From: Nitrospira sp.
GTDB taxonomy: Bacteria; Nitrospirota; Nitrospiria; Nitrospirales; Nitrospiraceae
DNA: 64,000 nucleotides
NCBI GenBank assembly: GCA_024331125.1
Contig: JANDJI010000001.1
Coordinates: 32,001 to 96,000, forward strand
Reading direction: 5' to 3'
In this document: positions 17,475 through 27,182 of the stretch, in pieces
Numbering within the stretch: the first letter of the stretch is position 1
Layout: every line of letters starts with the position of its first letter
Notes under the pieces: generated by a model
What the model saw: only the letters and a program-made list of their open reading frames with translations
Databases searched by the model: none
Told to the model about the DNA's origin: nothing
Translations under genes and position numbers: made by a program

Positions 17475-18128
17475 GTGACAGCGAACCCCATCGAGTCGCC
17501 GATCGAGCGCATCGGCATCGACGAGTCCGGAAAAGGCGATTACTTCGGCCCCCTCGTGATCGCCGCGGTCTTCGTGGACGCAACGACCCAGCGCGAGTTG
17601 GCCTTGATGCAGGCACGCGACAGCAAGAAGCTATCGGACGGACGTATCCTGGAAATGGCTCCGGCAATCAAGACCATCTGTCCCCACAGCGTGATTGCGA
17701 TCGGTCCGCAAAAATATAACGAGCTGTACGCCAAAATCAAAAACCTCAATCGTCTCCTGGCTTGGGGACACGCCAAGGCGCTGGAGAACCTGCTCGAACA
17801 AGTTTTGTGCAAGCGGGCGATTGCCGACCGATTCGGCGATGAGCGGTTGATCATGAACGCCCTGCAAGAAAAAGGACGAACGATCGTTTTGGAGCAACGG
17901 ACAAAAGCCGAATCGGACCTCGCGGTGGCCGCCGCCTCCATCCTGGCCCGCGCCGAATTTCTGCGGCGTCTGAAACGGCTCTCCGACGAAGTCGGCACCA
18001 CCCTCCCCAAGGGCGTCTCCCCTTCCGTGGAACTGGCGGCAAAAATGATCGTCAAAAAACACGGGCGGGAACGACTCGGCACTGTGGCAAAGCTGCACTT
18101 CAAAACCACGCGGGCCGTTTTGAGTTAG
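17475..18128 (+). CDS. rnhC: Ribonuclease HIII-type nuclease lacking the N-terminal domain
   Basis: Degrades RNA in RNA-DNA hybrids. The catalytic core begins almost at once: GIDESGKGDYFGPLVIAAVF (about residues 13-32) has the D-E-G-K-GDYFGPLV form typical of RNase HIII rather than the RNase HII form DEAGRGPLAGPV. SKKLSDG and the C-terminal acidic/Ser region (ESDLAVAAASILARAEFL) follow. At 217 residues it lacks the ~80-residue TBP-like N-domain of Bacillus RNase HIII. It starts with GTG. Its stop overlaps the stop of the convergent zinc-ribbon gene. Confidence 0.85.
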   Translation: MTANPIESPIERIGIDESGKGDYFGPLVIAAVFVDATTQRELALMQARDSKKLSDGRILEMAPAIKTICPHSVIAIGPQKYNELYAKIKNLNRLLAWGHAKALENLLEQVLCKRAIADRFGDERLIMNALQEKGRTIVLEQRTKAESDLAVAAASILARAEFLRRLKRLSDEVGTTLPKGVSPSVELAAKMIVKKHGRERLGTVAKLHFKTTRAVLS

Positions 18129-18904
18129 GTCGACTCGCTTGCCTCAAAATCGGTCGATTTGGATTCGGACGTGGACGAGGGAGGCGATTCGGCCGACGGC
18201 TCGCCTTCCCAATAAAGAATGCGGCGGCAATACGGGCACACGTACAGATCCTCGGAGCGCTTCACTTGAGCGATAAGCTGCGGCGGAATTTGCAGGCGGC
18301 AACCGAGACACAGGCCGCCGCGCACGGCCGCCAGCGGCTGATCTTTCCGCGAGGCCTTGACCTCGTTGTATCGTTGGAGGAGGCTCTTCTCCACTCTCGC
18401 CGCCGCGTCGCGCTGCAAGATTTCGACGTGGGCCAATTCGTCCGTCAACGCCCGCTCCTGCGCGCTTAAATTCTTTTGTTCCTGCGCAAACGCCGCCTCC
18501 AGCTCCCTGACTTTCGCCTGAGTCTCGGTCACCGTTCGCTGCAATTGATCGATCCGTTCCATGCACATCAGAATCTTCTCTTCGAACTCTCCGCGCTTTT
18601 TATTCGCCAAATCGAGTTCAAAGAGGTGCGCTTGATACTCCTTGTTGGTCTTCAAATTCGCCGCATGCGCTTTCATCCGCTCCATCTGCGTTTCGTGCTC
18701 CTCCAGATCCCGTTCGTGCGCGCGTCGTTCCTTGACCGCGGCTTCGACGGCGGACTGCGCCTCCTTCATCTGTTTCAGAGCCTCTTGCAAAGGCGCCTCG
18801 GCGGCCTGCAGACGTTCGGGAATCTTTCGGCGGGCTTCTTTGATCTCCATGATCCGGAGATCGAATTTCTGCAGATCGAGAAGGGGCGAAAACTTGCGGG
18901 TCAA
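18125..18904 (-). CDS. Coiled-coil C4-type zinc-ribbon protein (CT398/DUF164 family)
   Basis: About 259 residues: a long helical hairpin (roughly residues 10-180, rich in Glu/Lys/Arg heptads) followed by a zinc ribbon with two CxxC pairs, CLGCRLQIPP and YVCPYCRRILYW. The Chlamydia homologue CT398 has been linked to sigma54 and secretion; general function is unresolved. A TTG start at 18904 (encoding MTRKFSPLLDLQKFD) is chosen because AGAGGAAG precedes it; reading further upstream would run into the tRNA. It lies just downstream of the tRNA and rpoD on the same strand. Confidence 0.85.
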   Translation of the reverse strand: MTRKFSPLLDLQKFDLRIMEIKEARRKIPERLQAAEAPLQEALKQMKEAQSAVEAAVKERRAHERDLEEHETQMERMKAHAANLKTNKEYQAHLFELDLANKKRGEFEEKILMCMERIDQLQRTVTETQAKVRELEAAFAQEQKNLSAQERALTDELAHVEILQRDAAARVEKSLLQRYNEVKASRKDQPLAAVRGGLCLGCRLQIPPQLIAQVKRSEDLYVCPYCRRILYWEGEPSAESPPSSTSESKSTDFEASEST

Positions 18905-18955
18905 TGCGATCTTCCTCTCTTGGAGACCGGAGTCGTGACGCCCGGTCACCCCGGC

Positions 18956-19032
18956 TGGTGGGCCCACTAGGACTTGAACCTAGGACCAACTGATTATGAG
19001 TCAGCCGCTCTAACCACCTGAGCTATGGGCCC
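18956..19032 (-). tRNA. tRNA with CAU anticodon, tRNA-Ile2 or elongator tRNA-Met
   Basis: A 77-nt cloverleaf with encoded CCA: acceptor GGGCCCA/TGGGCCC, D arm GCTCAGGTGGTTAGAGC, anticodon loop CTCATAA (anticodon CAT), and T arm CCTAGGTTCAAGTCCTAGG. It is not the initiator type. C-G pairs at positions 4-69, 5-68 and 6-67 are features favoured by TilS lysidine synthetase, so Ile2 (reading AUA after lysidine modification) is slightly preferred over Met. It lies between rpoD and the zinc-ribbon gene in the same direction. Confidence 0.93.
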
Positions 19033-19168
19033 CATCCGGCAAGCAAACGGTCGTCCCGACGCTTCTCTTTTGCAAGACTCAACGGCCTTCGCCGAACCGG
19101 GCTTCCCGCCGCGATCTGGATTTCAAAGAATTCTAGGTCGCGCTCGGGCGCGGCGTCAAATCGGCTTT

Positions 19169-20986
19169 CTACAAGCTTTCCACGAAACTTCTCAGCTTTT
19201 TGCTGCGACTCGGATGCCGCAATTTCCGCAACGCTTTGGCTTCGATCTGCCTGATCCGTTCGCGTGTGACCTCGAAGTCCTGTCCCACTTCTTCCAGCGT
19301 GTGGTCGGTGGCCTCGCCGATTCCGAATCGTTTGCGCAGGACTTTTTCCTCTCTCGGTGTCAAGGTCTCCAGCGCGCTGTTGATCTGCCGTTGCAAATCG
19401 TACCGGATCGCGGCTTCCAGCGGGGAAACGGCCTTTTTGTCTTCGATAAAGTCGCCCAAATGACTGTCTTCTTCCTCTCCGATCGGCGTTTCGAGCGAAA
19501 TCGGTTCCCGGGCGATCTTGAGGATCTTTCGCACTTTGTCCAACGGCAAATCCATACGCTCGGCGATTTCTTCCGGCAACGGCTCGCGGCCGAGCTTCTG
19601 CACGAGATGACGCGACGTGCGGACGAGCTTGTTGATCGTTTCAATCATGTGAACGGGAATTCTGATGGTCCGCGCCTGGTCGGCGATGGCTCGCGTAATC
19701 GCCTGGCGGATCCACCACGTGGCATAGGTGCTGAACTTGTAGCCGCGCTTGTATTCGAATTTATCCACCGCCTTCATCAATCCGATGTTGCCTTCCTGGA
19801 TAAGGTCCAGAAATTGGAGCCCTCGATTGGTGTACTTCTTGGCGATGCTGACCACCAGGCGGAGATTCGCCTCGACCAACTCCGCCTTGCCCCGCTTCAC
19901 TTTTTCTTCGGCGACGTCGAGCTGTTTGACGGCCTCCTTGATTTCTTCGGCGGGAACCAGCGCCTCCTCCTCTTCAAGCTGGCGGATTTTGGCCTTGGCC
20001 GCCTGATACACCTTTTTGATGTCCAGCAGCGTCTCTTCCGACAGACCGGTCTTTCGCTTGACCGCCAAAAAATCCTGACGAGTCCGGCACAATCGCTTGA
20101 GCAACTCCGCGCCCGCCTCTCCGCCCACACCGAGCCGCCGCTGGCACTGCACGATTTCGCGCTCAGAAGCGCGAATCTGCGCGGCCAAATCTCGCACCCG
20201 TTGGACCATGCGATCTTTCAGGACTCCATGGAGGTTGACGGATTCGATTTTGTCCACGACCTGCTGACGCACGATCTCGAACTGCTTCTTGAATTTCTTC
20301 TGCTTCGCCGGATCACTGCCGATGTGCCTGCCTTTTTCCACCAGCGCCTTCAGTTGCAGCGAGACTTTGCGGACCGCGCTCAAGGCCTCCAACGTTTTGA
20401 GGCGCAGCTCTTCATAATCCCGCTCCACGGGCTGCTGGTCCTCGTCAAATTCTTCCCCCTGCTCCTGAATCGGCACGATCTCTCGGACGTCGATGGTGGC
20501 ATCCTTGAGTTGATCCCGCAGCGCCAAGACGAACTCGATGGTCATCGGCATGCCGTAGATCACCGAGGCGATGTCTTTTTTGCCCTCTTCGATTCGTTTG
20601 GCGATTTCGATCTCGCCCTCTCGGCTGAGCAACGCGACGCTGCCCATTTCTTTGAGATAGAGCCGAACCGGATCGTCCGTCCGACTCAGCGCGCCTGGCG
20701 ACAGATCGATCGGCTTCTCGTTCTCCTCCTCGGGCTCCAGCTCCACCTCTTCGCTTTCGTCGCCGATCTCGCCGTTGTCCGGCCGTTTGCGAATCCGATC
20801 CCCCTCCGCGCCGTCGACGATTTCGATGTCCATTTCGCCGAACATCGTCATGATGTTGCCGAATTGGTCGGAGGACACGAATTCCGCAGGCAGCGTGTTG
20901 TTGAGCTCGTCATAGGTCAGGAAGCCCTTTTCCTTTCCGAGCGCGATCAGTTTTTTCACCTCTCCAAGCAATTCCTGTTTCGGCAT
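19169..20986 (-). CDS. rpoD: RNA polymerase primary sigma factor RpoD (sigma70)
   Basis: Housekeeping sigma factor, 605 residues. Region 1.1 is at the start ([20 protein letters not shown]), region 1.2 at [21 protein letters not shown], a non-conserved insert between, regions 2.3-2.4 at [22 protein letters not shown], and region 4.2 at [30 protein letters not shown]. The ATG at 20986 has GGAG upstream and begins two bases after the dnaG stop, so dnaG-rpoD form a macromolecular-synthesis operon that continues into the tRNA. The very long open frame on the opposite strand is an artefact of GC-rich codon use. Confidence 0.97.
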   Translation of the reverse strand: MPKQELLGEVKKLIALGKEKGFLTYDELNNTLPAEFVSSDQFGNIMTMFGEMDIEIVDGAEGDRIRKRPDNGEIGDESEEVELEPEEENEKPIDLSPGALSRTDDPVRLYLKEMGSVALLSREGEIEIAKRIEEGKKDIASVIYGMPMTIEFVLALRDQLKDATIDVREIVPIQEQGEEFDEDQQPVERDYEELRLKTLEALSAVRKVSLQLKALVEKGRHIGSDPAKQKKFKKQFEIVRQQVVDKIESVNLHGVLKDRMVQRVRDLAAQIRASEREIVQCQRRLGVGGEAGAELLKRLCRTRQDFLAVKRKTGLSEETLLDIKKVYQAAKAKIRQLEEEEALVPAEEIKEAVKQLDVAEEKVKRGKAELVEANLRLVVSIAKKYTNRGLQFLDLIQEGNIGLMKAVDKFEYKRGYKFSTYATWWIRQAITRAIADQARTIRIPVHMIETINKLVRTSRHLVQKLGREPLPEEIAERMDLPLDKVRKILKIAREPISLETPIGEEEDSHLGDFIEDKKAVSPLEAAIRYDLQRQINSALETLTPREEKVLRKRFGIGEATDHTLEEVGQDFEVTRERIRQIEAKALRKLRHPSRSKKLRSFVESL

Positions 20987-20988
20987 GA

Positions 20989-22812
20989 CTACTCCTTCGC
21001 CAAGGACACCGCTCCGGCTGGTGACGCACCGGCTTTTCGGATCCGCCATTCATTGATTTGCACGTTCAACGTCCGCGCTTCCTCCACCTGTCCCGCCCGC
21101 TCGGCGGCCTTCAGCCTGGTGATCAGGTTCCTCAACATCTGATCCGCATATTTCCGATCAAGCACGTCCAAACACGCTTTGACGTGGGCCGGAACGTCGT
21201 CAAAATGATCGTCGCGGACGGACAATTCCGTGGCCAGAGCGCCGCAGTCCGGATCGTCGGCCGCTTCGCTCACCAAGGCGTCGAGGCCGAGACGCCCTTC
21301 ACGGTCCAGGCGGGCCAAAGCCATCTGCACGAGTTTCCTGCAAGAGGCGACGGTGAACGCCTCGGGTCTCAACCGCCGGACGTCGGCGGGCGACAATCGG
21401 CCGTGCAGCAGCAATAAAACAAGATCCCGTTCTTCCGGCGCTCTTTTGAATGCGTCGGAAAAGGCGATGCCCCGCGCCGCCTGCTCATGAGAGCCCGATC
21501 CTTGCGAAGGTCGACTCTGAAGTCTCGGATACCGCTCGATCAATCGGCTTTGGCTGATTCCCAATCGTTCCGCCACGATCTTGATCCGCTCTTCCCGCTC
21601 AAGCGGATGCTCGCTTTTCTGCACGATGCGCAGCACTTCGTCCACGCTTCTGATGCGGCTCTCCAATGAACCGTTTTCCGCCTGCCGAATCGCATGATCC
21701 AACACATAATCCAGAAGGCTCGGAGCGGCTGCCTCCAACGAGGCGAACGCCGTCACGCCCGCTTTTCGCACGAACGTATCGGGGTCTTCCCCGGTCGGCA
21801 ACGTGACCACCTTGACGTCCAATCCGCTGTTGACCAAGAGATCCAATCCCCTCAAGGCGGCCCGGACTCCTGCGGCATCGGGATCGAAAACCAACACGAT
21901 ATGATCGGCGAACCGCCGCAAGGCTTGAATATGTTCCGGTGTCAACGCTGTGCCCAACGTCGCGACCGCATGCGTCAACCCGGCTTGATGAAGCGCGATC
22001 GCGTCAAAATACCCCTCGACAACGATGGCGGTCTTCGTTCGAACGATCGCTTCCCGAGCCTGATCGAGCGCAAACAAGGTCTGCCCTTTTTTGAACAGCG
22101 GGGTATCGGGGGAATTCAGATACTTGGGCAGGGCGTCGTCCAACACCCGCCCGCCGAATCCGACCACGCGCTTTCGCAAGTCGGTGATCGTAAACATGAT
22201 TCGTCCGCGAAACCGATCGTAAAAGCCGCTCCCCCCCTCCCGCGCCACCAACAGGCCGGCGTTTGCGACATCGGCCGGAGCAAATCCCTGCTTGGTCAAT
22301 GCTTTGAACAAGCCGTCCCACTCGGGAGGGGCCACGCCGATCCCGAACCGATCGATGACACTCGATTGAATCCCACGTTTTTCTAGGTACGACCTTCCGG
22401 CGGCGCCGAGCTTGGCATCGCGCAGATTATGTCTGAACCAGGCGGCAGCGGCTTGATTGAGGCGTTCGATCCGCCGGGTCTGTTCCGCATGATTGCCCGA
22501 AACGGCTGGTGCTTCTTCGACTTCGACTCCGACCTTTTGTCCCAATTCCCGAACCACCTCCGGAAAATTCGCGCCGGTGAGCCTGGTTAAAAAAGTGAAG
22601 ACGTTTCCGCCGGCCCCACAGCCGAAACAATGGAAAATTTGCCGGGACGGGTTGACAATAAACGAAGGGGTTTTTTCTTGGTGGAACGGGCACAACCCTT
22701 TGAAATTCTGGCCTGTTTTCGTCAAGGCCACGTGGTGGCTCACGATATCGACGATATCGACTCGATCTTTGATCCGGTCGATGATGTTATCAGAAATCAA
22801 ACCGTGACCCAT
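20989..22812 (-). CDS. dnaG: DNA primase DnaG
   Basis: Makes RNA primers at the replication fork. 607 residues: N-terminal CHC2 zinc finger ([15 protein letters not shown] to [16 protein letters not shown], residues ~40-70), catalytic core with the [20 protein letters not shown] stretch, the Toprim motif [16 protein letters not shown] and FDPDAAG, and a C-terminal DnaB-interacting domain. Directly followed by rpoD. A predicted sigma70 promoter lies about 80 bases upstream. Confidence 0.97.
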   Translation of the reverse strand: MGHGLISDNIIDRIKDRVDIVDIVSHHVALTKTGQNFKGLCPFHQEKTPSFIVNPSRQIFHCFGCGAGGNVFTFLTRLTGANFPEVVRELGQKVGVEVEEAPAVSGNHAEQTRRIERLNQAAAAWFRHNLRDAKLGAAGRSYLEKRGIQSSVIDRFGIGVAPPEWDGLFKALTKQGFAPADVANAGLLVAREGGSGFYDRFRGRIMFTITDLRKRVVGFGGRVLDDALPKYLNSPDTPLFKKGQTLFALDQAREAIVRTKTAIVVEGYFDAIALHQAGLTHAVATLGTALTPEHIQALRRFADHIVLVFDPDAAGVRAALRGLDLLVNSGLDVKVVTLPTGEDPDTFVRKAGVTAFASLEAAAPSLLDYVLDHAIRQAENGSLESRIRSVDEVLRIVQKSEHPLEREERIKIVAERLGISQSRLIERYPRLQSRPSQGSGSHEQAARGIAFSDAFKRAPEERDLVLLLLHGRLSPADVRRLRPEAFTVASCRKLVQMALARLDREGRLGLDALVSEAADDPDCGALATELSVRDDHFDDVPAHVKACLDVLDRKYADQMLRNLITRLKAAERAGQVEEARTLNVQINEWRIRKAGASPAGAVSLAKE

Positions 22813-22892
22813 CGGAGTCGCAGCTCCCCCACCTTTTCGCCGCCCCCGATTTGGACAAGGCAGCCCACTTGTCTGGAAAAATCGACCGAGCA

Positions 22893-22921
22893 GGATAACA
22901 GACGGTTTGAAAATCTGTCAA
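22893..22921 (-). promoter_or_regulatory. Predicted sigma70 promoter of dnaG-rpoD
   Basis: Minus strand TTGACA (perfect -35), 17 bases, TTATCC, about 80 bases upstream of the dnaG ATG at 22812. Confidence 0.5.
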
Positions 22922-22939
22922 ATTTTTGGGAACCGGTGA

Positions 22940-23284
22940 TTAGCCCGGCGGCCAACTCATCCGGCGCCCGCCGGTGACATGAAGATGCAGGTGAAACACC
23001 GTTTGCCCCCCGTTTTTCCCCGTGTTCGTGACAATGCGATAGCCCGATTCGGCTACGCCCTTCAGTTGCGCTACTTTCGCGCAGGTCAATAGAAGCCGCC
23101 CCAGCAAGGCTTGATCCTGCTCCTCACAGTCCTGAACGGCCGCGATGTGCCTCTTTGGAATGACCAGCGTATGGACGGGGGCCTGAGGATGAATGTCGTC
23201 GAACGCCAAGGTCTGGTCGTCTTCATGAACGACCTTGGCCGGAATCTGTTTTGCCACAATCTTGCAAAAAAGACAGTCGCTCAT
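22940..23284 (-). CDS. HIT-family nucleotide-binding hydrolase (HinT-like)
   Basis: A 114-residue histidine-triad protein: CLFCKIVAKQIPA at the start with a zinc-type CxxC, FDDIHPQAPVHTLVIPKRHI in the middle, and the catalytic triad HLHLHV with GGRRMSWPPG at the end. HinT-type enzymes hydrolyse nucleoside phosphoramidates. The ATG at 23284 (MSDCLFC) is the usual family start. It lies between the his genes and dnaG. Confidence 0.93.
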   Translation of the reverse strand: MSDCLFCKIVAKQIPAKVVHEDDQTLAFDDIHPQAPVHTLVIPKRHIAAVQDCEEQDQALLGRLLLTCAKVAQLKGVAESGYRIVTNTGKNGGQTVFHLHLHVTGGRRMSWPPG

Positions 23285-23391
23285 CGTGTCTCGACCTCTT
23301 GTCAAAAGCGCCCTTCAAAACCGCTCTCGGGAAATATCCTCTGGAGCATGGTTCGCTCAAATTCGTTTTCTCTTTGCGGTCCCCGATGGCT

Positions 23392-24057
23392 TTATTCCTC
23401 CCTCACACCGGATCGGCCGAACCGCCTGCCTAATTCGGCATAAATATCCTGAAGCGGCACGTCGTGGTGCCCCAGCACCATCAAGGTGTGAAACACCAAG
23501 TCCGCCGTTTCGTAGACAATCTCCTCCTTCTTCCCCCCCTTGGAGGCCAAGAGCACCTCTCCCGCTTCCTCCACCACTTTTTTCAGAATTCGATCCTGTC
23601 CTCCTTCGAACAGCTTCGTCGTATACGATCCGGCCCGCGGATGGGCCCGGCGATCACGGATCGTCCGCAGAATCGCCTCAAGAATCCCGCCCGCCGCGTC
23701 TTGCGTCGGAGACTCGGCGACCCGTCCCCGATCGTCAAGCCTGGAAAAAAAACACGCCCGTTCCCCCGTGTGACAGACCGGACCTTCCGCCTGCACCTTG
23801 ACCAAAATCGTGTCGCGATCGCAATCAATGAACAAATCCTTCACGCGAAGCTTGTGACCGGACGTTTCGCCCTTTTCCCACAGCCTCTTGCGGGACCGGC
23901 TCCAGAAGTGGACGCCCTTGGTCTCAAGCGTCTTGGCGATGGCCTCCCGATTCATATAGCCCACCATCAACACGGACCCGTCAAGCCAGTCCTGCACGAC
24001 GGCCGGAAGAAGGCCTTTCTCATCGAGCTTCAACTCATTTGCCGGTTCATCGCTCAT
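23392..24057 (-). CDS. hisIE: Bifunctional phosphoribosyl-AMP cyclohydrolase / phosphoribosyl-ATP pyrophosphatase
   Basis: Carries out histidine steps 2 and 3. The 221 residues contain HisI first (YMNREAIAKTLETKGVHFWSRS, GETSGH, and the metal-binding CHTGERACFF with DCDRD), then HisE (SYTTKLFEGG, LKKVVEEAGEVLLASK, ETADLVFHTLMVLG). It starts four bases after the hisF stop. Confidence 0.96.
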   Translation of the reverse strand: MSDEPANELKLDEKGLLPAVVQDWLDGSVLMVGYMNREAIAKTLETKGVHFWSRSRKRLWEKGETSGHKLRVKDLFIDCDRDTILVKVQAEGPVCHTGERACFFSRLDDRGRVAESPTQDAAGGILEAILRTIRDRRAHPRAGSYTTKLFEGGQDRILKKVVEEAGEVLLASKGGKKEEIVYETADLVFHTLMVLGHHDVPLQDIYAELGRRFGRSGVREE

Positions 24058-24061
24058 GGGT

Positions 24062-24844
24062 TCATGCCGCCCGCGCCAAGAAATCCGACCGCACGGGGAT
24101 GCCGCGTTCTTTCAAAAACGCCTTCGCCTGCGAGATCGTAAACTTTCTGAAGTGAAAGATGGACGCGGCCAAAACCGCATCCGCCTTGCCCTTGACGAAT
24201 CCGTCGTACAGATGCTCCAACGTCCCGACTCCGCCTGACGCGATCACGGGGATCGATACTCGCTCCGACACGGCAGCCGTCAGCTCAAGATCATACCCGT
24301 TCTGCCGACCATCCTCGTCCATGCTGGTCACTAAAAGCTCGCCCGCTCCATAGTTTTCCATCCGCTTCGCCCATTCCAGGACGTCCAGTCCCGTCGGCTT
24401 GCGCCCTCCGTGGGTAAAGACCTGCCAACCGCCCGCCATGGATCCTCGCTTGGCGTCAATGGCCACGACAATGCACTGTGTGCCGAACCGACGGGCCGCC
24501 TCCCTGACAAACTCGGGCCGCTCCACCGCGGCCGTGTTGATGCTTACCTTGTCCGCCCCGGCGTTCAACAATCTCCGAATATCGTCGAGCCCGCGCACGC
24601 CGCCGCCGACCGTCACAGGCATAAAGACGCAGCCCGCCGTCCGTTCGACCACGTCGATGATGGTGTTCCGGTTCTCATGCGACGCCGTAATATCCAGAAA
24701 GCAGAGCTCGTCCGCGCCTTCGCGGTCGTAGAGCGCCGCCGCCTCGACCGGATCACCCGCATCCCGGAGCCCCACGAAGCCGACCCCCTTGACCACGCGA
24801 CCGTCTTTGACGTCCAGGCAGGGAATGATGCGTTTCGTCAACAT
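24062..24844 (-). CDS. hisF: Imidazole glycerol phosphate synthase, cyclase subunit
   Basis: A 260-residue (beta/alpha)8 barrel that cyclises the ammonia-loaded intermediate to IGP and AICAR; partner of HisH. Signatures are the start [20 protein letters not shown] with the catalytic Asp, [25 protein letters not shown], the second catalytic Asp in [14 protein letters not shown], and [15 protein letters not shown]. Part of the run hisH-lipoprotein-hisA-hisF-hisIE. Confidence 0.97.
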   Translation of the reverse strand: MLTKRIIPCLDVKDGRVVKGVGFVGLRDAGDPVEAAALYDREGADELCFLDITASHENRNTIIDVVERTAGCVFMPVTVGGGVRGLDDIRRLLNAGADKVSINTAAVERPEFVREAARRFGTQCIVVAIDAKRGSMAGGWQVFTHGGRKPTGLDVLEWAKRMENYGAGELLVTSMDEDGRQNGYDLELTAAVSERVSIPVIASGGVGTLEHLYDGFVKGKADAVLAASIFHFRKFTISQAKAFLKERGIPVRSDFLARAA

Positions 24845-24905
24845 GACAATCCGTGAAAAGTGAAACGTGAGGGGTCAAGCGTGACTGCAAAAGCCGGCTC
24901 CTCCC

Positions 24906-25646
24906 TTACCCTTCACTCTTCGACCCCTTACTGAGGGCCGCCACGGCGGCCCGATAATCCAACATTCCATCATACAGAGCCTTGCCCACGATCGCCCCTT
25001 CCACACGAGGTCCGAGCGACCGAACCGCCAACAGATCGTCGATTTTGCTGATCCCGCCCGACGCGATCACCGGGAACAGCGAAGAAGCGACGATCTCTTC
25101 CAAGGCCGGAATGTTCGGCCCGCTCAACATACCGTCGCGCGCAATATCCGTGTAGATCACAGCCCCGAGCGCGAAGCCGGACAACTCTTTCAGCAGATCG
25201 ACCGCCCTCACGTCCGATACCTCCGTCCAGCCCTTCACCGCCACGTTGCCGTTTCGCGCGTCGAGCCCCAACACGATGCGCCGCGGGAATTCCCGACACG
25301 CCTGCTCGAGAAACGCCCGATCCATCAGGGCGGCCGTGCCAAGCACGACGCGCGACACTCCGGTGCGCAGATACTGCCGAACCGTCTCAATCGACCGAAT
25401 GCCTCCTCCCACCTGAACGTTGACGCCGACCGCTTTCATAACGGCTTCGATCTGGGGCAGGTTGCGCGGCTTCCCGTCCACCGCTCCGTTCAGATCCACG
25501 ACGTGAATCAGGTCCGCTCCCTGCTCCTGCCACCTTCCGGCCACGGCTCGGACATCATCCGAATAGACGGTTTCCGCCGCCATATCACCTTGGCGCAACC
25601 GCACGCAACGGCCGTCTTTCAAATCGATCGCCGGGATGACGAGCAC
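24906..25646 (-). CDS. hisA: ProFAR isomerase HisA
   Basis: A 246-residue (beta/alpha)8 barrel converting ProFAR to PRFAR. It begins MLVIPAIDLKDGRCVRL with the catalytic Asp, has HVVDLNGAVDGKPRN and QVGGGIRSIETV, the second catalytic Asp in YTDIARDGMLSGPN, and VIASGGISKIDDL. Phosphate-binding glycine loops are intact. Confidence 0.97.
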   Translation of the reverse strand: MLVIPAIDLKDGRCVRLRQGDMAAETVYSDDVRAVAGRWQEQGADLIHVVDLNGAVDGKPRNLPQIEAVMKAVGVNVQVGGGIRSIETVRQYLRTGVSRVVLGTAALMDRAFLEQACREFPRRIVLGLDARNGNVAVKGWTEVSDVRAVDLLKELSGFALGAVIYTDIARDGMLSGPNIPALEEIVASSLFPVIASGGISKIDDLLAVRSLGPRVEGAIVGKALYDGMLDYRAAVAALSKGSKSEG

Positions 25647-25664
25647 GTGACCTCCATAGCCCGG

Positions 25665-26435
25665 TCAGAACGGAAATTCCTTCAACATCGCATCAACACC
25701 GTACTCCGCCAATTCGTCGGCCGTCACGAACATCCCGAACCGTTGTACAAAGCCGAGGAAATCCTCCGTCAACGGACGCTGTCGCTCATAATAATTCCCC
25801 GCCCACAGCACCCGTCCGTCCGTCGCCACGACCTTGACTTCAAACCCGACGGACGCAGCCGGGTTCGCGCCGAGACGGCTTCCGACCCGCTCCTGATACA
25901 TCGAGACAAGCCCGATCATGACCGCATCCGCGTTCAGCTTTCTCGCCACCGCGGCGGCGGCGATTTCCGGCCGAGTCGCAGGGGAGGTCGTCTCGGAGAC
26001 CACGGAGGCCAAGACTTGAGCCGAGTCGCCCGGCGGTATCAATCGCAACCCTCCCCTCGATTGCAGGCGCTTCCAAAACAACTGCGTGAGGCGCTCCGCC
26101 GCGTAGTCGGGCACTACGGAAACTTGCCTGGGCCTCGGCTCCACGTCTGACGCCACCGCCACCGACAGATCTTGCTGTCGAAGACTTTGCGGAGTCGAGA
26201 AAAAGAAGTCGCCCTGATCGCGCATCTGCGGGGTGGTCATCGCGGTAAAGGGAATCATCGCAAGGGTTCGAACGGTGTAGCGGGGCAGGAGATCGGACGA
26301 GGCCGTTGTGACCTTCCACCCACTGCACCCGGTGACGATCCAGGCCAGCATCACGGGGATCACGGCGCGCATGACGAGGCCGGCGCCGAACGCAGGCGAT
26401 TGCGCACTCCCGATTTTCATGAGTCGTTTAGACAT
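25665..26435 (-). CDS. Putative lipoprotein of unknown function within the his genes
   Basis: About 256 residues with a lipoprotein-type N-terminus: a hydrophobic segment (VMRAVIPVMLAWIV) ending in the lipobox VTGC. The mature part has RTLAMIPF, YAAERLTQLFWKRLQSRGGLRLIPP and AVARKLNADAVMIGLVSMYQERVG, a pattern seen in periplasmic proteins of the GNA1162/DUF799 or CsgG-N-like type (a conserved small domain that assembles envelope complexes). This is a resemblance only. Its start overlaps the end of hisH by about 8 bases, so it is translationally linked between hisH and hisA, an odd place for an envelope lipoprotein. An internal ATG at 26420 is an alternative start. Confidence 0.7.
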   Translation of the reverse strand: MSKRLMKIGSAQSPAFGAGLVMRAVIPVMLAWIVTGCSGWKVTTASSDLLPRYTVRTLAMIPFTAMTTPQMRDQGDFFFSTPQSLRQQDLSVAVASDVEPRPRQVSVVPDYAAERLTQLFWKRLQSRGGLRLIPPGDSAQVLASVVSETTSPATRPEIAAAAVARKLNADAVMIGLVSMYQERVGSRLGANPAASVGFEVKVVATDGRVLWAGNYYERQRPLTEDFLGFVQRFGMFVTADELAEYGVDAMLKEFPF

Positions 26436-27039
26436 GCCACGCTCCGAAATTCTTGATCAATCGCAGCCCTACGGCTTGACTCTTTTCCGGATGGAACTGG
26501 CACGCCACGACATTGTCCTTCCAAATGCTCGAGACGAAGGAGTGGCCGTACATCGTCGTCGAAGCGGCAAGCCGTTTATCGCAGGGATCGACGAAATACG
26601 AGTGCACGAAGTACCAATCCGAGCCGTCGGCGATACCGTCGAACAGGGGACACAGCCCTTGAAAATGAACCTGATTCCACCCCATGTGCGGCACCTTCAG
26701 CTCGGGCCCCGCCGCAAATCTCCGCACCGTACCGTGAACGATGTCGAGCCCCTTGTGCGGACCGAACTCTTCGCTCTCGGAGAACAGCACTTGCAGCCCC
26801 AGACAAATCCCCAGAAACGGTTTGCCCGATCGAATCGACGCGCGGATCGGCTCCACGAGCCCATATCGCTCGATATTGGCCATGCAATCGCCGAAGGCTC
26901 CAACTCCCGGCAACACCACATGGCTCGCGTCGCCGATGACCCGTGCATCGCGCGTCACCACCGCCCGGTGCCCCACCGCCTCGAAGGCCTTGTGGACACT
27001 GCGCAAGTTGCCCATGTCGTAGTCGATGATCGCGATCAT
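26428..27039 (-). CDS. hisH: Imidazole glycerol phosphate synthase, glutaminase subunit
   Basis: A class I glutamine amidotransferase of 203 residues feeding ammonia to HisF. The nucleophile is in GKPFLGICLGLQVLF (Cys near residue 80), the oxyanion region PGVGAFGDC is upstream, and the His-Glu pair occurs in VVACQFHPEKSQAVG near the C-terminus. First gene of the downstream his block. Confidence 0.97.
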   Translation of the reverse strand: MIAIIDYDMGNLRSVHKAFEAVGHRAVVTRDARVIGDASHVVLPGVGAFGDCMANIERYGLVEPIRASIRSGKPFLGICLGLQVLFSESEEFGPHKGLDIVHGTVRRFAAGPELKVPHMGWNQVHFQGLCPLFDGIADGSDWYFVHSYFVDPCDKRLAASTTMYGHSFVSSIWKDNVVACQFHPEKSQAVGLRLIKNFGAWHV

Positions 27040-27128
27040 ACAAACAGACTACCCGGCCGCATAGGGGGCTAACAATACCGTATCTCGGGGTGTCATGCCA
27101 CTACCAATCCGGGGTGAACGGCCGAAGA

Positions 27129-27157
27129 TTGACAGGACACGGATGAACCAGTAGTCT
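27129..27157 (+). promoter_or_regulatory. Predicted sigma70 promoter of mntA-hepT
   Basis: TTGACA (perfect), 17 bases, TAGTCT on the plus strand, about 26 bases upstream of the mntA ATG. It faces away from hisH. Confidence 0.5.
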
Positions 27158-27182
27158 GAACCGGTCGCCGCATAGGCCCGAC

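Noticed and set aside
19025..21142. Very long plus-strand open frame of ~700 codons opposite rpoD
   Set aside because: It is a mirror of the GC-rich rpoD and dnaG coding strands; no family motifs, and rpoD motifs on the minus strand are complete.
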